Source: Lactiplantibacillus modestisalitolerans (GTDB taxonomy: Bacteria; Bacillota; Bacilli; Lactobacillales; Lactobacillaceae). From it: a stretch of DNA of 64,000 nucleotides. The position numbers and the translations under genes were made by a program. The first letter of the stretch is position 1; every line of letters begins with the position of its first letter. Under the pieces are notes generated by a model. The model ran no database searches. It saw only the letters and a program-made list of their open reading frames with translations, and had not been told where the DNA came from. The stretch is taken from positions 1-64,000 of the forward strand of contig NZ_BJEA01000013.1 of the NCBI RefSeq assembly GCF_005405425.1, given 5' to 3'. Positions 41,863-49,707 of the stretch are shown in pieces.

Positions 41863-42837
41863 GTGCAGTATCAAACGACAACCGCCAACAATCCGTTGAT
41901 GCCGGCCTACTTTTTAGGCCGCTGGGCCGTGAAAATAATTGACGGTACGCGGGTGATGTATAGTACCAATCTAGGTGCGGAAATGTGGACGCAAGTGACG
42001 AACGCGCAGTTTGTTCGACTGAGTTTATTAGATTTAGCGGCCGACTTACCGAGTTGGGTGGCGTTACAAATTGACGGGTTGCCGTACCAACGCTACGCCG
42101 TGACGGCCGCACCAATTACGGTGACCCTGGATGGTCGGCCCCACGTTTTACGCTTAGTTTTAAGCGGTAATACGGATGAAGATTTGGTTTGGCAAGGAAC
42201 GGCCGGATTTGCGGTTAAAAGCTTAACGACGGATGGGCAACTGACCCCGGTACTGCCGGGCCGCCGGAGTATGACGTTGATTGGCGATTCCATTACGGCC
42301 GGCTGCTGGGTCGCGGGTCGGCAACCGGGGGAAGACTACCGGGCGGAACAAAACTACGCCGCCGTGGCCTGCGATTTACTTAACGCCCGCGACGTTCGAA
42401 TCGCTTACAGTGCGGCCGGACTCAGTAAACCGGGGACGGGTGGCGTGCCACCCTTACCATACGTTTTAACAGCCCTGGATGCGCAAACGCCGTGGCAGCC
42501 AGCCCCAACTGACGTGGTCGTGATTAACGTGGGAACGAACGACGGCCGCATTAGGGGGCCTGAATTTGCCCAGCAACTAACAGCCTTTATCAATCAGGTT
42601 CAACTGGCCTATCCGAATAGTCGCTTAGCGGTCATGATTCCGTTTAACCAGCGGTTTGACCGGGTGATTCGCCAGGTAGTTAGCCATTTCACGGCCGTTA
42701 CGTTAATCGAAACCGTCGATTGGCAACCAGCCCTCACTGACCACGTCCACCCCAACTTAGCCGGCTCGCAAGTTGCCGGGGCGCGGTTGGCGCGAGCTTT
42801 AACCATGCTGATGCCCCAGGTATTTAAAAGAGACTGA
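41863..42837 (+). CDS. SGNH/GDSL-family esterase, carbohydrate-esterase-like
   Basis: A 324-residue two-domain hydrolase. An N-terminal beta-sandwich (about 1-125) resembles that of CE2-type acetyl esterases. The C-terminal SGNH domain has IGDSITAG (Ser nucleophile in block I), VVINVGTNDG (block III Asn), and DHVHPNLAG with the catalytic Asp and His. No signal peptide, so it probably deacetylates imported oligosaccharides. Start is GTG with AAAGGAG 9 bases upstream. The frame opens about 120 bases from the divergent P1B ATPase. Confidence 0.82.
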   Translation: MQYQTTTANNPLMPAYFLGRWAVKIIDGTRVMYSTNLGAEMWTQVTNAQFVRLSLLDLAADLPSWVALQIDGLPYQRYAVTAAPITVTLDGRPHVLRLVLSGNTDEDLVWQGTAGFAVKSLTTDGQLTPVLPGRRSMTLIGDSITAGCWVAGRQPGEDYRAEQNYAAVACDLLNARDVRIAYSAAGLSKPGTGGVPPLPYVLTALDAQTPWQPAPTDVVVINVGTNDGRIRGPEFAQQLTAFINQVQLAYPNSRLAVMIPFNQRFDRVIRQVVSHFTAVTLIETVDWQPALTDHVHPNLAGSQVAGARLARALTMLMPQVFKRD

Positions 42838-42901
42838 TTAATTGGGAAATCACGAGTTTTAAGTTAGACTAGCGGTATCAATCGTAAGTGGAGGACATGT
42901 T

Positions 42902-43696
42902 ATGGAAATGCAATTAGCCCATCGCCGGGTTTTAGTTACGGGATCGACCAAAGGAATTGGGCGCGCCATTGCAACGGCATTTGCTCAGGAAGGCGCCGAC
43001 GTGGTCGTCAACGGGCGCAATGCCGAGACGGTGCAAGCCGTCGTTGACCAACTGGCACAGGATTATCCGGAAACCACACCGATAGCCGCACCGTTTGATA
43101 TTAGCAATCCTGAGCAAGCACACGCCCTGTTTGAAAGCGTGCCAACCGTTGACGTTCTGGTTAATAATATGGGAATTTTTCAACCAATGGCCTACGCGGA
43201 CATTGACGACGCGACTTGGAAACGGTTCTTTGATATCAACGTTTTAGCCGGTAACCGGCTTGCCAAGCACTACTTACCGGCAATGTTAGCGCAAGACTTT
43301 GGCCGAATCATTTTTATCGCGAGTGAGGAGGCCGTCATGCCTTCGGGCGAAATGCCGCAGTATTCGATGACTAAAACGATGAACTTATCATTAGCAAAAA
43401 GTTTATCTAAGTTAACCGTGGGAACCCACGTGACCGTGAATACCGTGATGCCCGGTTCGACCCTAACGGAAGGTGTCCAGCAAATGCTTGCGAAGATGTA
43501 CGCTGATTCGGACCTCCCACAAACGGAATGGGAACACGATTTTATGGTGCATCACCGACCGCTTTCACAAATTCAGCGCTTGATTCGGCCCGAAGAGATT
43601 GGCCGTTTAACTGTCTTTGTGGCGAGTCCACTTGCTAGCAGCTTTTCAGGGGCAGCCATTCGTGCGGATGGCGGCATGGTGCCGACAATTTATTAG
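42902..43696 (+). CDS. Short-chain dehydrogenase/reductase
   Basis: A 264-residue SDR. Cofactor motif TGSTKGIGRAIA (residues about 14-25), NNMGIF for NNAG, and catalytic YSMTK with the upstream serine in FIASEEAVMPSGEMPQ. NGR after the second strand suggests NADP(H). The C-terminus GAAIRADGGMVPTIY is typical. Substrate unknown. It follows the esterase by 64 bases. Confidence 0.88.
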   Translation: MEMQLAHRRVLVTGSTKGIGRAIATAFAQEGADVVVNGRNAETVQAVVDQLAQDYPETTPIAAPFDISNPEQAHALFESVPTVDVLVNNMGIFQPMAYADIDDATWKRFFDINVLAGNRLAKHYLPAMLAQDFGRIIFIASEEAVMPSGEMPQYSMTKTMNLSLAKSLSKLTVGTHVTVNTVMPGSTLTEGVQQMLAKMYADSDLPQTEWEHDFMVHHRPLSQIQRLIRPEEIGRLTVFVASPLASSFSGAAIRADGGMVPTIY

Positions 43697-43722
43697 GACG
43701 CAAAGATTATTACTTGGAAACG

Positions 43723-43757
43723 CAAAAAAGGCGGTGACGGTGGTCATCGCCTTTTTT
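43723..43757. terminator. Terminator between convergent genes
   Basis: AAAAAAGGCGGTGA pairs with TCATCGCCTTTTTT around a short loop. It serves the SDR gene and, inverted, the gene ending at 43764. Confidence 0.85.
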
Positions 43758-43763
43758 AATGAT

Positions 43764-44462
43764 TTAGCGTTTACGTTGTAGAGTGGTTCTCGCCAGCTGC
43801 TGGGCCGCGCTTAGGGCGGTTGCTGGAATCGATACGTGCGGAATGAACCCAGCGCCGTTCGGGCCATAACCGGTCGGGGTATCGTGCAAGCGCTGAAATT
43901 CGCCGAGCACGAGTTCGGTGAAGTAGGCGGTGGGCCAATTGGCGGGCGGTTGGGTGTTATTTTTCAATCGGAGTGGTTCAAGTTGGGTTAGGGCTAAGGT
44001 TACCGGGGCAAACCGGTCGAAATGAACCGCGGGCCCCCAAACTTGTTGAAAGGTGAGGGTCGCGCGGCGAGCCAGCACGGGATCCTGAACTAACAAAACG
44101 TGCCGCCAAGATTGGGGTGCCAGCGCACGGGCGTTCTGAGCGTTACTACCGGTATTCGTTGAAGTCGTGTCCAGCAGACAGTTGCCGGTGTAACCGGCTT
44201 GACGAACAACGGTGGCAAATAGTTCAGCTTCACTCAACTGATTGTGAACGCCTAAGTTTTGGCGCAGGTACTTGGTCGCGTGGCCGACCCCACCAGCAAT
44301 CACAATACTTGGAAGCTGATAATCCTGGGCAATGTGGCTAGCTAACACCGCAGTACTTGGCAAACTATTGCCGCAAAGAACCAAACCGTCCAGGTGGGCG
44401 GGGAAGTCGGTGGCCGCGGTTAGCCAGCGGAGCGCCTGGTTAAAAGTGGTTAAAGTTGTCAT
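43764..44462 (-). CDS. YdcF-like DUF218 family protein
   Basis: A 232-residue cytosolic protein with the DUF218 pattern: GLVLCGNSLPSTAV (residues about 26-39), SIVIAGGVGHAT (about 51-62), SEAELFATVV, LLDTTSTNTGSNAQNA and HVLLVQDP. Family members bind S-adenosylmethionine or have unknown roles. It overlaps the end of the methyltransferase gene by ATGA, so both are translated together. Confidence 0.8.
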   Translation of the reverse strand: MTTLTTFNQALRWLTAATDFPAHLDGLVLCGNSLPSTAVLASHIAQDYQLPSIVIAGGVGHATKYLRQNLGVHNQLSEAELFATVVRQAGYTGNCLLDTTSTNTGSNAQNARALAPQSWRHVLLVQDPVLARRATLTFQQVWGPAVHFDRFAPVTLALTQLEPLRLKNNTQPPANWPTAYFTELVLGEFQRLHDTPTGYGPNGAGFIPHVSIPATALSAAQQLARTTLQRKR

Positions 44463-45181
44463 GAGACGCCTCCCGTTGGTTTGGTGCCAAAGTGGGCCGC
44501 CGCCGCGCCAAAGTTAAACCGCTGATAGTGGACGGCTTGAAAGCCCGCCGTTTTGAACATGTCAGCTAATTGCTGGTAACTCGCAAAGTGGCGGGTGGTT
44601 TCTTGTAAGTATGAATATTCTTGGTATTGATGGGCGAACAGGCGGCCAAACCAAGGGACGACCTTGGTGAAGTACCACTGCCAAACGGGTTTGATCAGGG
44701 CCTGATCGGGTTGCGACGTCTCCAAACAGACTAGTTGGCCACCGGGCTTTAAAACCCGGTAAATTTCGGCGAGTGCCCGCTGCTTATCGGGTAAATTGCG
44801 GAGCCCGAAGCCAATCGTCACGAGGTCGAAGGTGTTCGGCTTAAAGGGAAGCCGCATCGCGTTGCCGTGGCGAAGCCACACCTGGTCCTGAACGTGGGCT
44901 GCGCGCACCTTTTGTTCGGCGTAGGTCAGCATTGGCAGTGAAAAGTCGAGTCCAATCACTTCACCAGGAACTTGAAGCCGCTGTGCAATTGCAATCGTCC
45001 AGTCACCGGTCCCACAGCACAGGTCGAGTGCGTGTGCGGTTGGCGCGAGCTGGATTTGCCGCATTGTTTGAGTGCGCCAGTGGCGGTGCGTGCCCAAGCT
45101 AATGATGTTATTCATACGGTCATAGTTAGGGGCGATGGTGTCAAACAAGCCCCGAACGTTATGTAAATACTGATTTGCCAT
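44459..45181 (-). CDS. menG: Demethylmenaquinone methyltransferase, UbiE/MenG family
   Basis: A 240-residue SAM-dependent methyltransferase. SAM motif I LDLCCGTGDWT (about 48-58), GLDFSLPML, the UbiE signature DLVTIGFGLRNLPDKQRALAE, and RVLKPGGQLVCLETSQP. It methylates demethylmenaquinone in the last step of menaquinone synthesis. Most lactobacilli lack full menaquinone synthesis, and no other men genes are visible, so it may act on another quinone or on exogenous precursors. ATG at 45181 with AGGTGGG upstream. Confidence 0.88.
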   Translation of the reverse strand: MANQYLHNVRGLFDTIAPNYDRMNNIISLGTHRHWRTQTMRQIQLAPTAHALDLCCGTGDWTIAIAQRLQVPGEVIGLDFSLPMLTYAEQKVRAAHVQDQVWLRHGNAMRLPFKPNTFDLVTIGFGLRNLPDKQRALAEIYRVLKPGGQLVCLETSQPDQALIKPVWQWYFTKVVPWFGRLFAHQYQEYSYLQETTRHFASYQQLADMFKTAGFQAVHYQRFNFGAAAAHFGTKPTGGVS

Positions 45182-45246
45182 CCTGATACCCACCTTTACG
45201 TGTCTTACCCATAGTTTAGCAGAAAACGGTTTATTCGGTTGAAAAA

Positions 45247-45287
45247 GCCGCTCCGTTCGCAGACGGACGGTCTGCAAACGGAGCGGC
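45247..45287. terminator. Hairpin before menG, terminator-like
   Basis: GCCGCTCCGTTTGCAGAC-type arms (one mismatch) form a long GC-rich stem around GGACG. It is preceded by A-rich sequence, so on the minus strand it can end transcription arriving from upstream genes. Confidence 0.55.
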
Positions 45288-45345
45288 GGAATGAGGCGGT
45301 GACAAAGGTCATCGGCTTGTTAATGTTTTTGAATGGAAATCGTCT

Positions 45346-45500
45346 AAGCGTGTTCAGACCAACCCGCTGGGCTTCACACTCTAAACGTGCTCAGCCCAAC
45401 TGACCTCTGCGCTTGCTATGCTAAGGTCACAATACCCAACCCCGGCATCATGCCCTTAGCTAGGCAATGCTCAAGGTCAACCCGTTGGGCTTCACACTCT
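45346..45500. repeat. Palindromic repeat of the GAAACGTG/CACTCT family
   Basis: A half unit (45346-45382, ending TTCACACTCT) is followed by a full unit starting AAACGTGCTC with CTGACCTCTGCGCTTGCTA, a CCCCGGCATCATG core, CTTAGCTAGGCAATGC, GGTCAACCCG and final TTCACACTCT. Its core is a hybrid of the cores seen at 12677 and 12796. Confidence 0.75.
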
Positions 45501-45512
45501 CCTGGTTACCTT

Positions 45513-46469
45513 CTAATGAAATTCATCCTCGGCAATCTTAGCCAATAGATCCCGTGACGGAATAAAGAAAACTTGGCCCGACAAGATGGTCGAGAAGGTG
45601 AGTAGGAAATCGCCCTTTTCCACCATGTTAGTCAACATGCCCTTAGTCACGGACCAGTAACGGGAATAACCAATAAAGTAGGTTCCAGTGTTACCGGAGG
45701 CCGGATTGGAGAACGGCACGTTCATCCGCACGATTTTTTGCTCGACCCCGTCAACCTCAAACTTCGAAGCGACGTTATGGGCGTTCTTAAACTTATCTTC
45801 ATCTTCAAGTTCAAAGTCACTGAACTTTTCACGCCCAACGGCTTTTTCTTGGTCCTCAGTCTTCATGTGTTCCCAAACCGGCATATCGTGCTGCCATTTT
45901 TGGGCGAAGGCGTAGGAGCCATTTTCAAAAATCGGGTCTTCGTCGCCAACTAAGGCGTAGTCGGCCGCATCTTCCACCGCTGGTGCTTCGGTGCCGTCGA
46001 TAAAACCGATAATGGCGCGACCTTCAAAGTACCGGAAGCCCTTGGTTTCGTCGATAACCGTGGTAATTGGTTCAAGCACGCGGCGAAATTGGGTTTGCGT
46101 CTCATAAACGACGGCTTCATCACTAGCTCGGATATGGAAGAAGAGGTCCCCCGGCGTCGCCGGCATACTGTACTTGGGTCCGGAAAGCGTTTCGTAAGTT
46201 TCTAACTCACGGGGCTTCGGGGCGTCCGGGAAGAGGTAGTCCCAAGCGGCGTTACTAATCCCGATGGACACTTTCAGCTGGGTGCCGGTTTCGGGTTTAG
46301 CGTCGCGGATGCGCATGGAACGAATGATCGCCTGTGAACGGTCGGCAAATTCTTGGAAAACCGCGCGGTCGTTTTCGGGATTTTCGCGTTTCAGCGCGAG
46401 CACCGTAAACTGAACGTGTTCACCGACATCTTTCCAAACGTCCTGGGCGTGACTCGGATTAATTGACAT
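45513..46469 (-). CDS. Dyp-type heme peroxidase
   Basis: A 318-residue DyP-family peroxidase. The GXXDG motif is GFIDGTEAPA (about 168-177), and the proximal heme histidine is probably in KNAHNVASK (about residue 225). The C-terminal half holds the conserved arginine in RMNVPFSNP and GYSRYWSVTKGML. No Tat signal, so cytosolic. It uses H2O2 and needs heme, which this organism would have to import. Located beside redox and quinone genes. Confidence 0.92.
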   Translation of the reverse strand: MSINPSHAQDVWKDVGEHVQFTVLALKRENPENDRAVFQEFADRSQAIIRSMRIRDAKPETGTQLKVSIGISNAAWDYLFPDAPKPRELETYETLSGPKYSMPATPGDLFFHIRASDEAVVYETQTQFRRVLEPITTVIDETKGFRYFEGRAIIGFIDGTEAPAVEDAADYALVGDEDPIFENGSYAFAQKWQHDMPVWEHMKTEDQEKAVGREKFSDFELEDEDKFKNAHNVASKFEVDGVEQKIVRMNVPFSNPASGNTGTYFIGYSRYWSVTKGMLTNMVEKGDFLLTFSTILSGQVFFIPSRDLLAKIAEDEFH

Positions 46470-46670
46470 GGTAATTCCCTCCTAATATAGCGTTAAGTTT
46501 AGCGTAGCGGAGGGGGTGCGGTTAGTCAATCAATTACATTGATTAACTGATAAATTAATGGGAAAGTGCGCGGGTAGTTATTAGTTGCGACTGTACAAAC
46601 GGTTGCGTCGCGGGTGAATCAGATGGTTGCAACGGGCCGAAAATTACTAAGCTTAATGGTTAATTGAAGT

Positions 46671-46704
46671 AAAAAAAGAAGGTCACCACGGATGGCAACC
46701 TTCT
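46671..46704 (-). terminator. Terminator downstream of tRNA-Ala
   Basis: On the minus strand AGAAGGTTGCCATCCGTGGT folds with GACCTTCT and ends in seven Ts. It is the first terminator downstream of the tRNA gene. Confidence 0.65.
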
Positions 46705-46719
46705 GCTAATTTAATCTTC

Positions 46720-46733
46720 TGAAAGCGTTTATG
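46720..46733. promoter_or_regulatory. Weak cre-like sequence
   Basis: TGAAAGCGTTTATG matches cre at 12 of 14 positions but lies downstream of the tRNA gene, with no start codon nearby on either strand. Confidence 0.15.
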
Positions 46734-46864
46734 ATATTTATAAAAGTTACCCAAAAGGTTACCATCTGTTAAAAAATCCTGCCATTTTTGAAATTAATAA
46801 AGGGACAAGAAGCACTGACAGCAATCCTCACAGCTACTTATTCATATCTATAAACACACTAAAA

Positions 46865-46937
46865 TGGACCCTACCGGATTTGAACCGACGACCTCCTGCA
46901 TGCGAAGCAGGCGCTCTCCCAACTGAGCTAAGGGCCC
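46865..46937 (-). tRNA. tRNA-Ala (anticodon CGC)
   Basis: 73 nucleotides on the minus strand, starting GGGCCCT and TAGCTCAGTTGG. Anticodon stem CCTGC/GCAGG encloses TTCGCAT, anticodon CGC. T arm GGTTCGAATCC. The acceptor has a G3-U70 wobble pair, the main alanine identity element. The CCA end is not encoded. The D and variable regions are normal. Confidence 0.95.
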
Positions 46938-46992
46938 AATACCTTTTCAGTATACCGCAAAATGAGTGAAGCGCAAGCCCCTAAATGGAAAT

Positions 46993-47364
46993 TTAATGAC
47001 GGCTGGCCCGGTGATTCGCATTACCGCGAATCTTGTGAACCCGGCGTTTAAAGCTGGGCTGCTGGTTGCTTTCAAACCTAAAGTGGCGCATGCGGCCGTT
47101 GAATGGCCGCCCCGCTAAGCGAAGTTTTAACCAATCCTGCATGACGGCAATCATACTTGTAATTTGGTCCACGCGGAGTTGCTCGTGTTGTTGGCGAGCA
47201 AGCGGTAATAAATTAGTTTGTAATTGATTAACTAATTTTTGATGATAATCGATTAATTCTTGAGTTAAGGGGGCGTCGGTATAGCGATTAAATAATTGTT
47301 GAATCGTTTGTAACGCATCCTTGATATCGCTAGGTTGATAATAACGGTCATTTTGATTAGTCAC
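46993..47364 (-). CDS. Hypothetical protein with basic C-terminus
   Basis: A 123-residue soluble protein starting with GTG, with GAGGAGGG 6 bases upstream. The first 85 residues are helical (IKDALQTIQQLFNRYTDAPL, LVNQLQTNLLPLARQQHEQL); the last 40 are rich in Arg and His. No family recognised. The composition and ribosome binding site support coding. Confidence 0.65.
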   Translation of the reverse strand: MTNQNDRYYQPSDIKDALQTIQQLFNRYTDAPLTQELIDYHQKLVNQLQTNLLPLARQQHEQLRVDQITSMIAVMQDWLKLRLAGRPFNGRMRHFRFESNQQPSFKRRVHKIRGNANHRASRH

Positions 47365-47470
47365 GAAAATCCCTCCTCATGCTTAATTAGTATAACAAAT
47401 GAGTGGCGGGCGTGGTCAAAAGGTGCCAGTTCGGTTAAACTGTGGCTAGCAAATATGGGAGGCGCCAATT

Positions 47471-47800
47471 ATGACAATCGCAACACCACTCGAACAGCAG
47501 GCCCAAGAAGTGTTAACAACGGCCTATAACCGCTACCGGCAAACCCAACTGAACCTGCCAGTCACCGTCGTCTTTGATCGTGCGGATGAAATCTACGTCG
47601 TCAAGCAACTTGTAACGGCGGCTAAGGCGTACGCGTTTGATGAGTTAATTGCTGACCGGATTGTGACCATTGGAACACCGGTGCTAATGCAAATGTACCA
47701 GCAGGCCCAACGGGCGAGCGTTATGAAGTTAAATTTTACTGGCAATGACGTACGGTGGCTACTTGGATTACCGCGGACCCATCAACGGCGACGACACTGA
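47471..47800 (+). CDS. Hypothetical protein
   Basis: A 109-residue soluble protein with GGGAGG before ATG. Predicted mixed helix and strand (LPVTVVFDRADEIYVVKQLV, DRIVTIGTPVLMQMYQQAQ). It ends in basic RTHQRRRH. No family recognised. It is divergent from the gene at 46993. Confidence 0.65.
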   Translation: MTIATPLEQQAQEVLTTAYNRYRQTQLNLPVTVVFDRADEIYVVKQLVTAAKAYAFDELIADRIVTIGTPVLMQMYQQAQRASVMKLNFTGNDVRWLLGLPRTHQRRRH

Positions 47801-47997
47801 ATAGAAAAATTTGTCATCTAAATGTTAAAAATTGTTTAAAAAGTCGGATTTTGGGCAAAAAAAGACCTAATTTCCGACTTTTTTGAATTTTTTTAAAATT
47901 TTTTTCAAATTAGTTCACGGTTTTTGTCAGAAAGGTTGTAATAATTCTGCTTGATATGACGCTGTTTTGCTCAAATAATGTTACGTAACTCAATTAT

Positions 47998-48014
47998 TGT
48001 TACGTTTTTGTAAC
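47998..48014 (+). promoter_or_regulatory. WalR (YycF)-type box
   Basis: TGTTAC-GTTTT-TGTAAC matches the WalR consensus TGTWAH-N5-TGTWAH at every fixed position. It lies 112 bases before the LysM-NlpC/P60 start, inside an AT-rich leader with more TGTTACG/CGTAACA half sites at 47979 and 48019. Confidence 0.65.
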
Positions 48015-48125
48015 TTTCGTAACATAATGTTATTTTACTGGTATTTGTATGTAACACAAAATGAGTAGTATAGATGTTGGCTTGAAGTACATACGTGACA
48101 TTCTTTTCTGGAGTGATCATTAATA

Positions 48126-49124
48126 ATGAAAGTAAATTTTAAACAAGTAATGTTAGGGACTGCTGCATTAGCTGGTTTGTTAGTTGCCGGCCAATCAGTT
48201 GCTAACGCTGATTCAATGAAAATCAAAGCAGGAGATACGGTTTGGGCATACGCTCAAAAGTATCACGTTTCAGTTGACAAGATCGCTGAAGCAAATAACT
48301 TAAGCAACCCAGGTTTAATCATTGCTGGTCATACGATCAACATTCCTGGCGTTGAAACTGGTGAAGCAACCACTACAACTACGACTGCAAGTGCAAGCAG
48401 CTCGCAAGCAACTAGTGCCGCAACTTCATCAAGCAGCCAAGCAACCAGTGCCGCAACCAGCTCAGCTACTAGTGCAAGTAGCACGAGCCAAGCAGCATCA
48501 AGTAGCTCAGTTGCTGCTCAATCAAGTAGCACTTCCACTGCTAGTGCAAGCAGTGTTGCTTCTAATGCTTCAACGAGTTCCGTTGCTTCACAAGCAAGTT
48601 CAAGTGCTGCAACGAGCTCATCAACTTCACAATCATCCACGACCGCGGCTTCAACTAGTTCTAACACAGGTGTAACTTCATCAAGCTCAGCACAATCAAG
48701 TGCCGCTTCATCAAGTTCAAACACGAGTGCAACTTCAACTAGCACGCAACGTGCGACGACTTACAAGGCTGCTGCCCAAACAACGACTTCAACTGCAACG
48801 ACTGGCTCAGTTATTGGCGCTGCTAAGACGTTCTTAGGCACACCATACGAACAAATGGACTGCTCTGCCTTCACGCAAGCTGCTTTTGCTAAGGCTGGCC
48901 GTTCAATTGGTCGGACGACTTACGCTCAAGCAACCCTTGGCACCCACGTTTCATTTAGCCAAGCTCAAGCTGGCGACTTAGTATTCTGGGGTTCTGATTC
49001 AGCACCTTACCACGTTGGGATCTACTTAGGCGGTGGCCAATACATCGCTTCACCTGACTACGGCGACGTTGTTTCAATCAAGAGCACCACTTACTTCACA
49101 CCAAGCTTCGCCATCCACATGTAA
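48126..49124 (+). CDS. Secreted LysM-NlpC/P60 peptidoglycan endopeptidase
   Basis: A 332-residue secreted protein: signal peptide 1-28 (cleavage after ANA), LysM domain 31-74 (IKAGDTVWAYAQKYHVSV), a long Ser/Ala/Thr linker (about 80-215), and a C-terminal NlpC/P60 domain with Cys in MDCSAFTQAAF and His in YHVGIYLGG. The usual third histidine in the IHA motif is replaced (YIASP). It would hydrolyse gamma-D-Glu-diamino acid bonds at septa or side walls. Ribosome binding site GGAG; a WalR-type box sits upstream. Confidence 0.93.
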   Translation: MKVNFKQVMLGTAALAGLLVAGQSVANADSMKIKAGDTVWAYAQKYHVSVDKIAEANNLSNPGLIIAGHTINIPGVETGEATTTTTTASASSSQATSAATSSSSQATSAATSSATSASSTSQAASSSSVAAQSSSTSTASASSVASNASTSSVASQASSSAATSSSTSQSSTTAASTSSNTGVTSSSSAQSSAASSSSNTSATSTSTQRATTYKAAAQTTTSTATTGSVIGAAKTFLGTPYEQMDCSAFTQAAFAKAGRSIGRTTYAQATLGTHVSFSQAQAGDLVFWGSDSAPYHVGIYLGGGQYIASPDYGDVVSIKSTTYFTPSFAIHM

Positions 49125-49193
49125 GCTGAACCTTTCTACGGAAGGGACTTACAGTGAAGCGTTAGCTTCATAAATGAGTACACAAACATAGCG

Positions 49194-49233
49194 ACGACCG
49201 GTGAAATTATGCAGATTTCACCGGTCGTTTTAG
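49194..49233. terminator. Terminator after the LysM-NlpC/P60 gene
   Basis: CGACCGGTGAAAT pairs with ATTTCACCGGTCG (around TATGCAG), followed by TTTT. Confidence 0.85.
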
Positions 49234-49263
49234 TGTCCAAAGATATCGTGTTCGTCCCGATTG

Positions 49264-49331
49264 GGGTTTTATACCGCCAGCAGCGGGTGTCACCGGTTGG
49301 CGGTAACACTGCGGGCATTGATTTGAGACTT
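49264..49331. mobile_element. Partial MITE-like element, left half
   Basis: ATACCGCCAGCAGCGGGTGT, then ACCGGTTGGC, ACACTGCGGGCAT and GATTTGAG match the left arm of the copies at 12237 and 59305. The right half is missing. Confidence 0.6.
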
Positions 49332-49366
49332 GTTTTGACGCATGTATTAGTCATTGTCGTTTAGCG

Positions 49367-49403
49367 ACAAACGAGGCTGTGACGGAAGTCACAGCCTCGT
49401 TAA
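49367..49403. terminator. Bidirectional terminator
   Basis: AACGAGGCTGTGAC pairs with GTCACAGCCTCGTT around GGAA. It ends the small HTH gene on the minus strand. Confidence 0.75.
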
Positions 49404-49406
49404 TTG

Positions 49407-49601
49407 CTATTTAGCCTTACTATTCATGAATTTTTTGAGTAATTGCAATTCTTCCTGGGTCGGCGTCGCTTCTCCAGATTTAATATTGTGGATCCGTTCG
49501 ACGGAAATCCGACTGCCAAAGGCCAGATCATTGTCCGTGAGATGGTGTTGACGTTCAAATCCAATGATCTTTTCTGATAGTTGACTTAATGGTAGTTCCA
49601 T
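49407..49601 (-). CDS. Small XRE-type HTH protein
   Basis: About 64 residues. KIIGFERQHHLTDNDLAFGSRISVERIHNIKSGEATPTQEELQLL has the pattern of a Cro/C1-type HTH, with SVERIHNIKSG as the recognition helix. ATG at 49601 with GGTGAGGAG upstream; a TTG-type start 16 codons earlier is possible. Alone between pckA and a terminator, so its target is unknown. Confidence 0.6.
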   Translation of the reverse strand: MELPLSQLSEKIIGFERQHHLTDNDLAFGSRISVERIHNIKSGEATPTQEELQLLKKFMNSKAK

Positions 49602-49707
49602 GCTCCTCACCCCGATTATTAGAATTCGTATAAGTTCAGTGCGCTGCAACTGATACTTCTATTATAACCTTAATTTGGTAAAAACGGGGCCGTGAGCGAT
49701 TGGTTTC

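Noticed and set aside
46720-46733. cre-like TGAAAGCGTTTATG as a promoter control site
   Set aside because: No start codon follows on either strand; it lies in the 3' region of the tRNA transcript. Kept only as a low-confidence feature.
48322-48675. 117-codon plus-strand frame rich in Gln, Leu and Val
   Set aside because: Out-of-frame reading of the Ser/Ala/Thr-rich linker of the LysM-NlpC/P60 protein.
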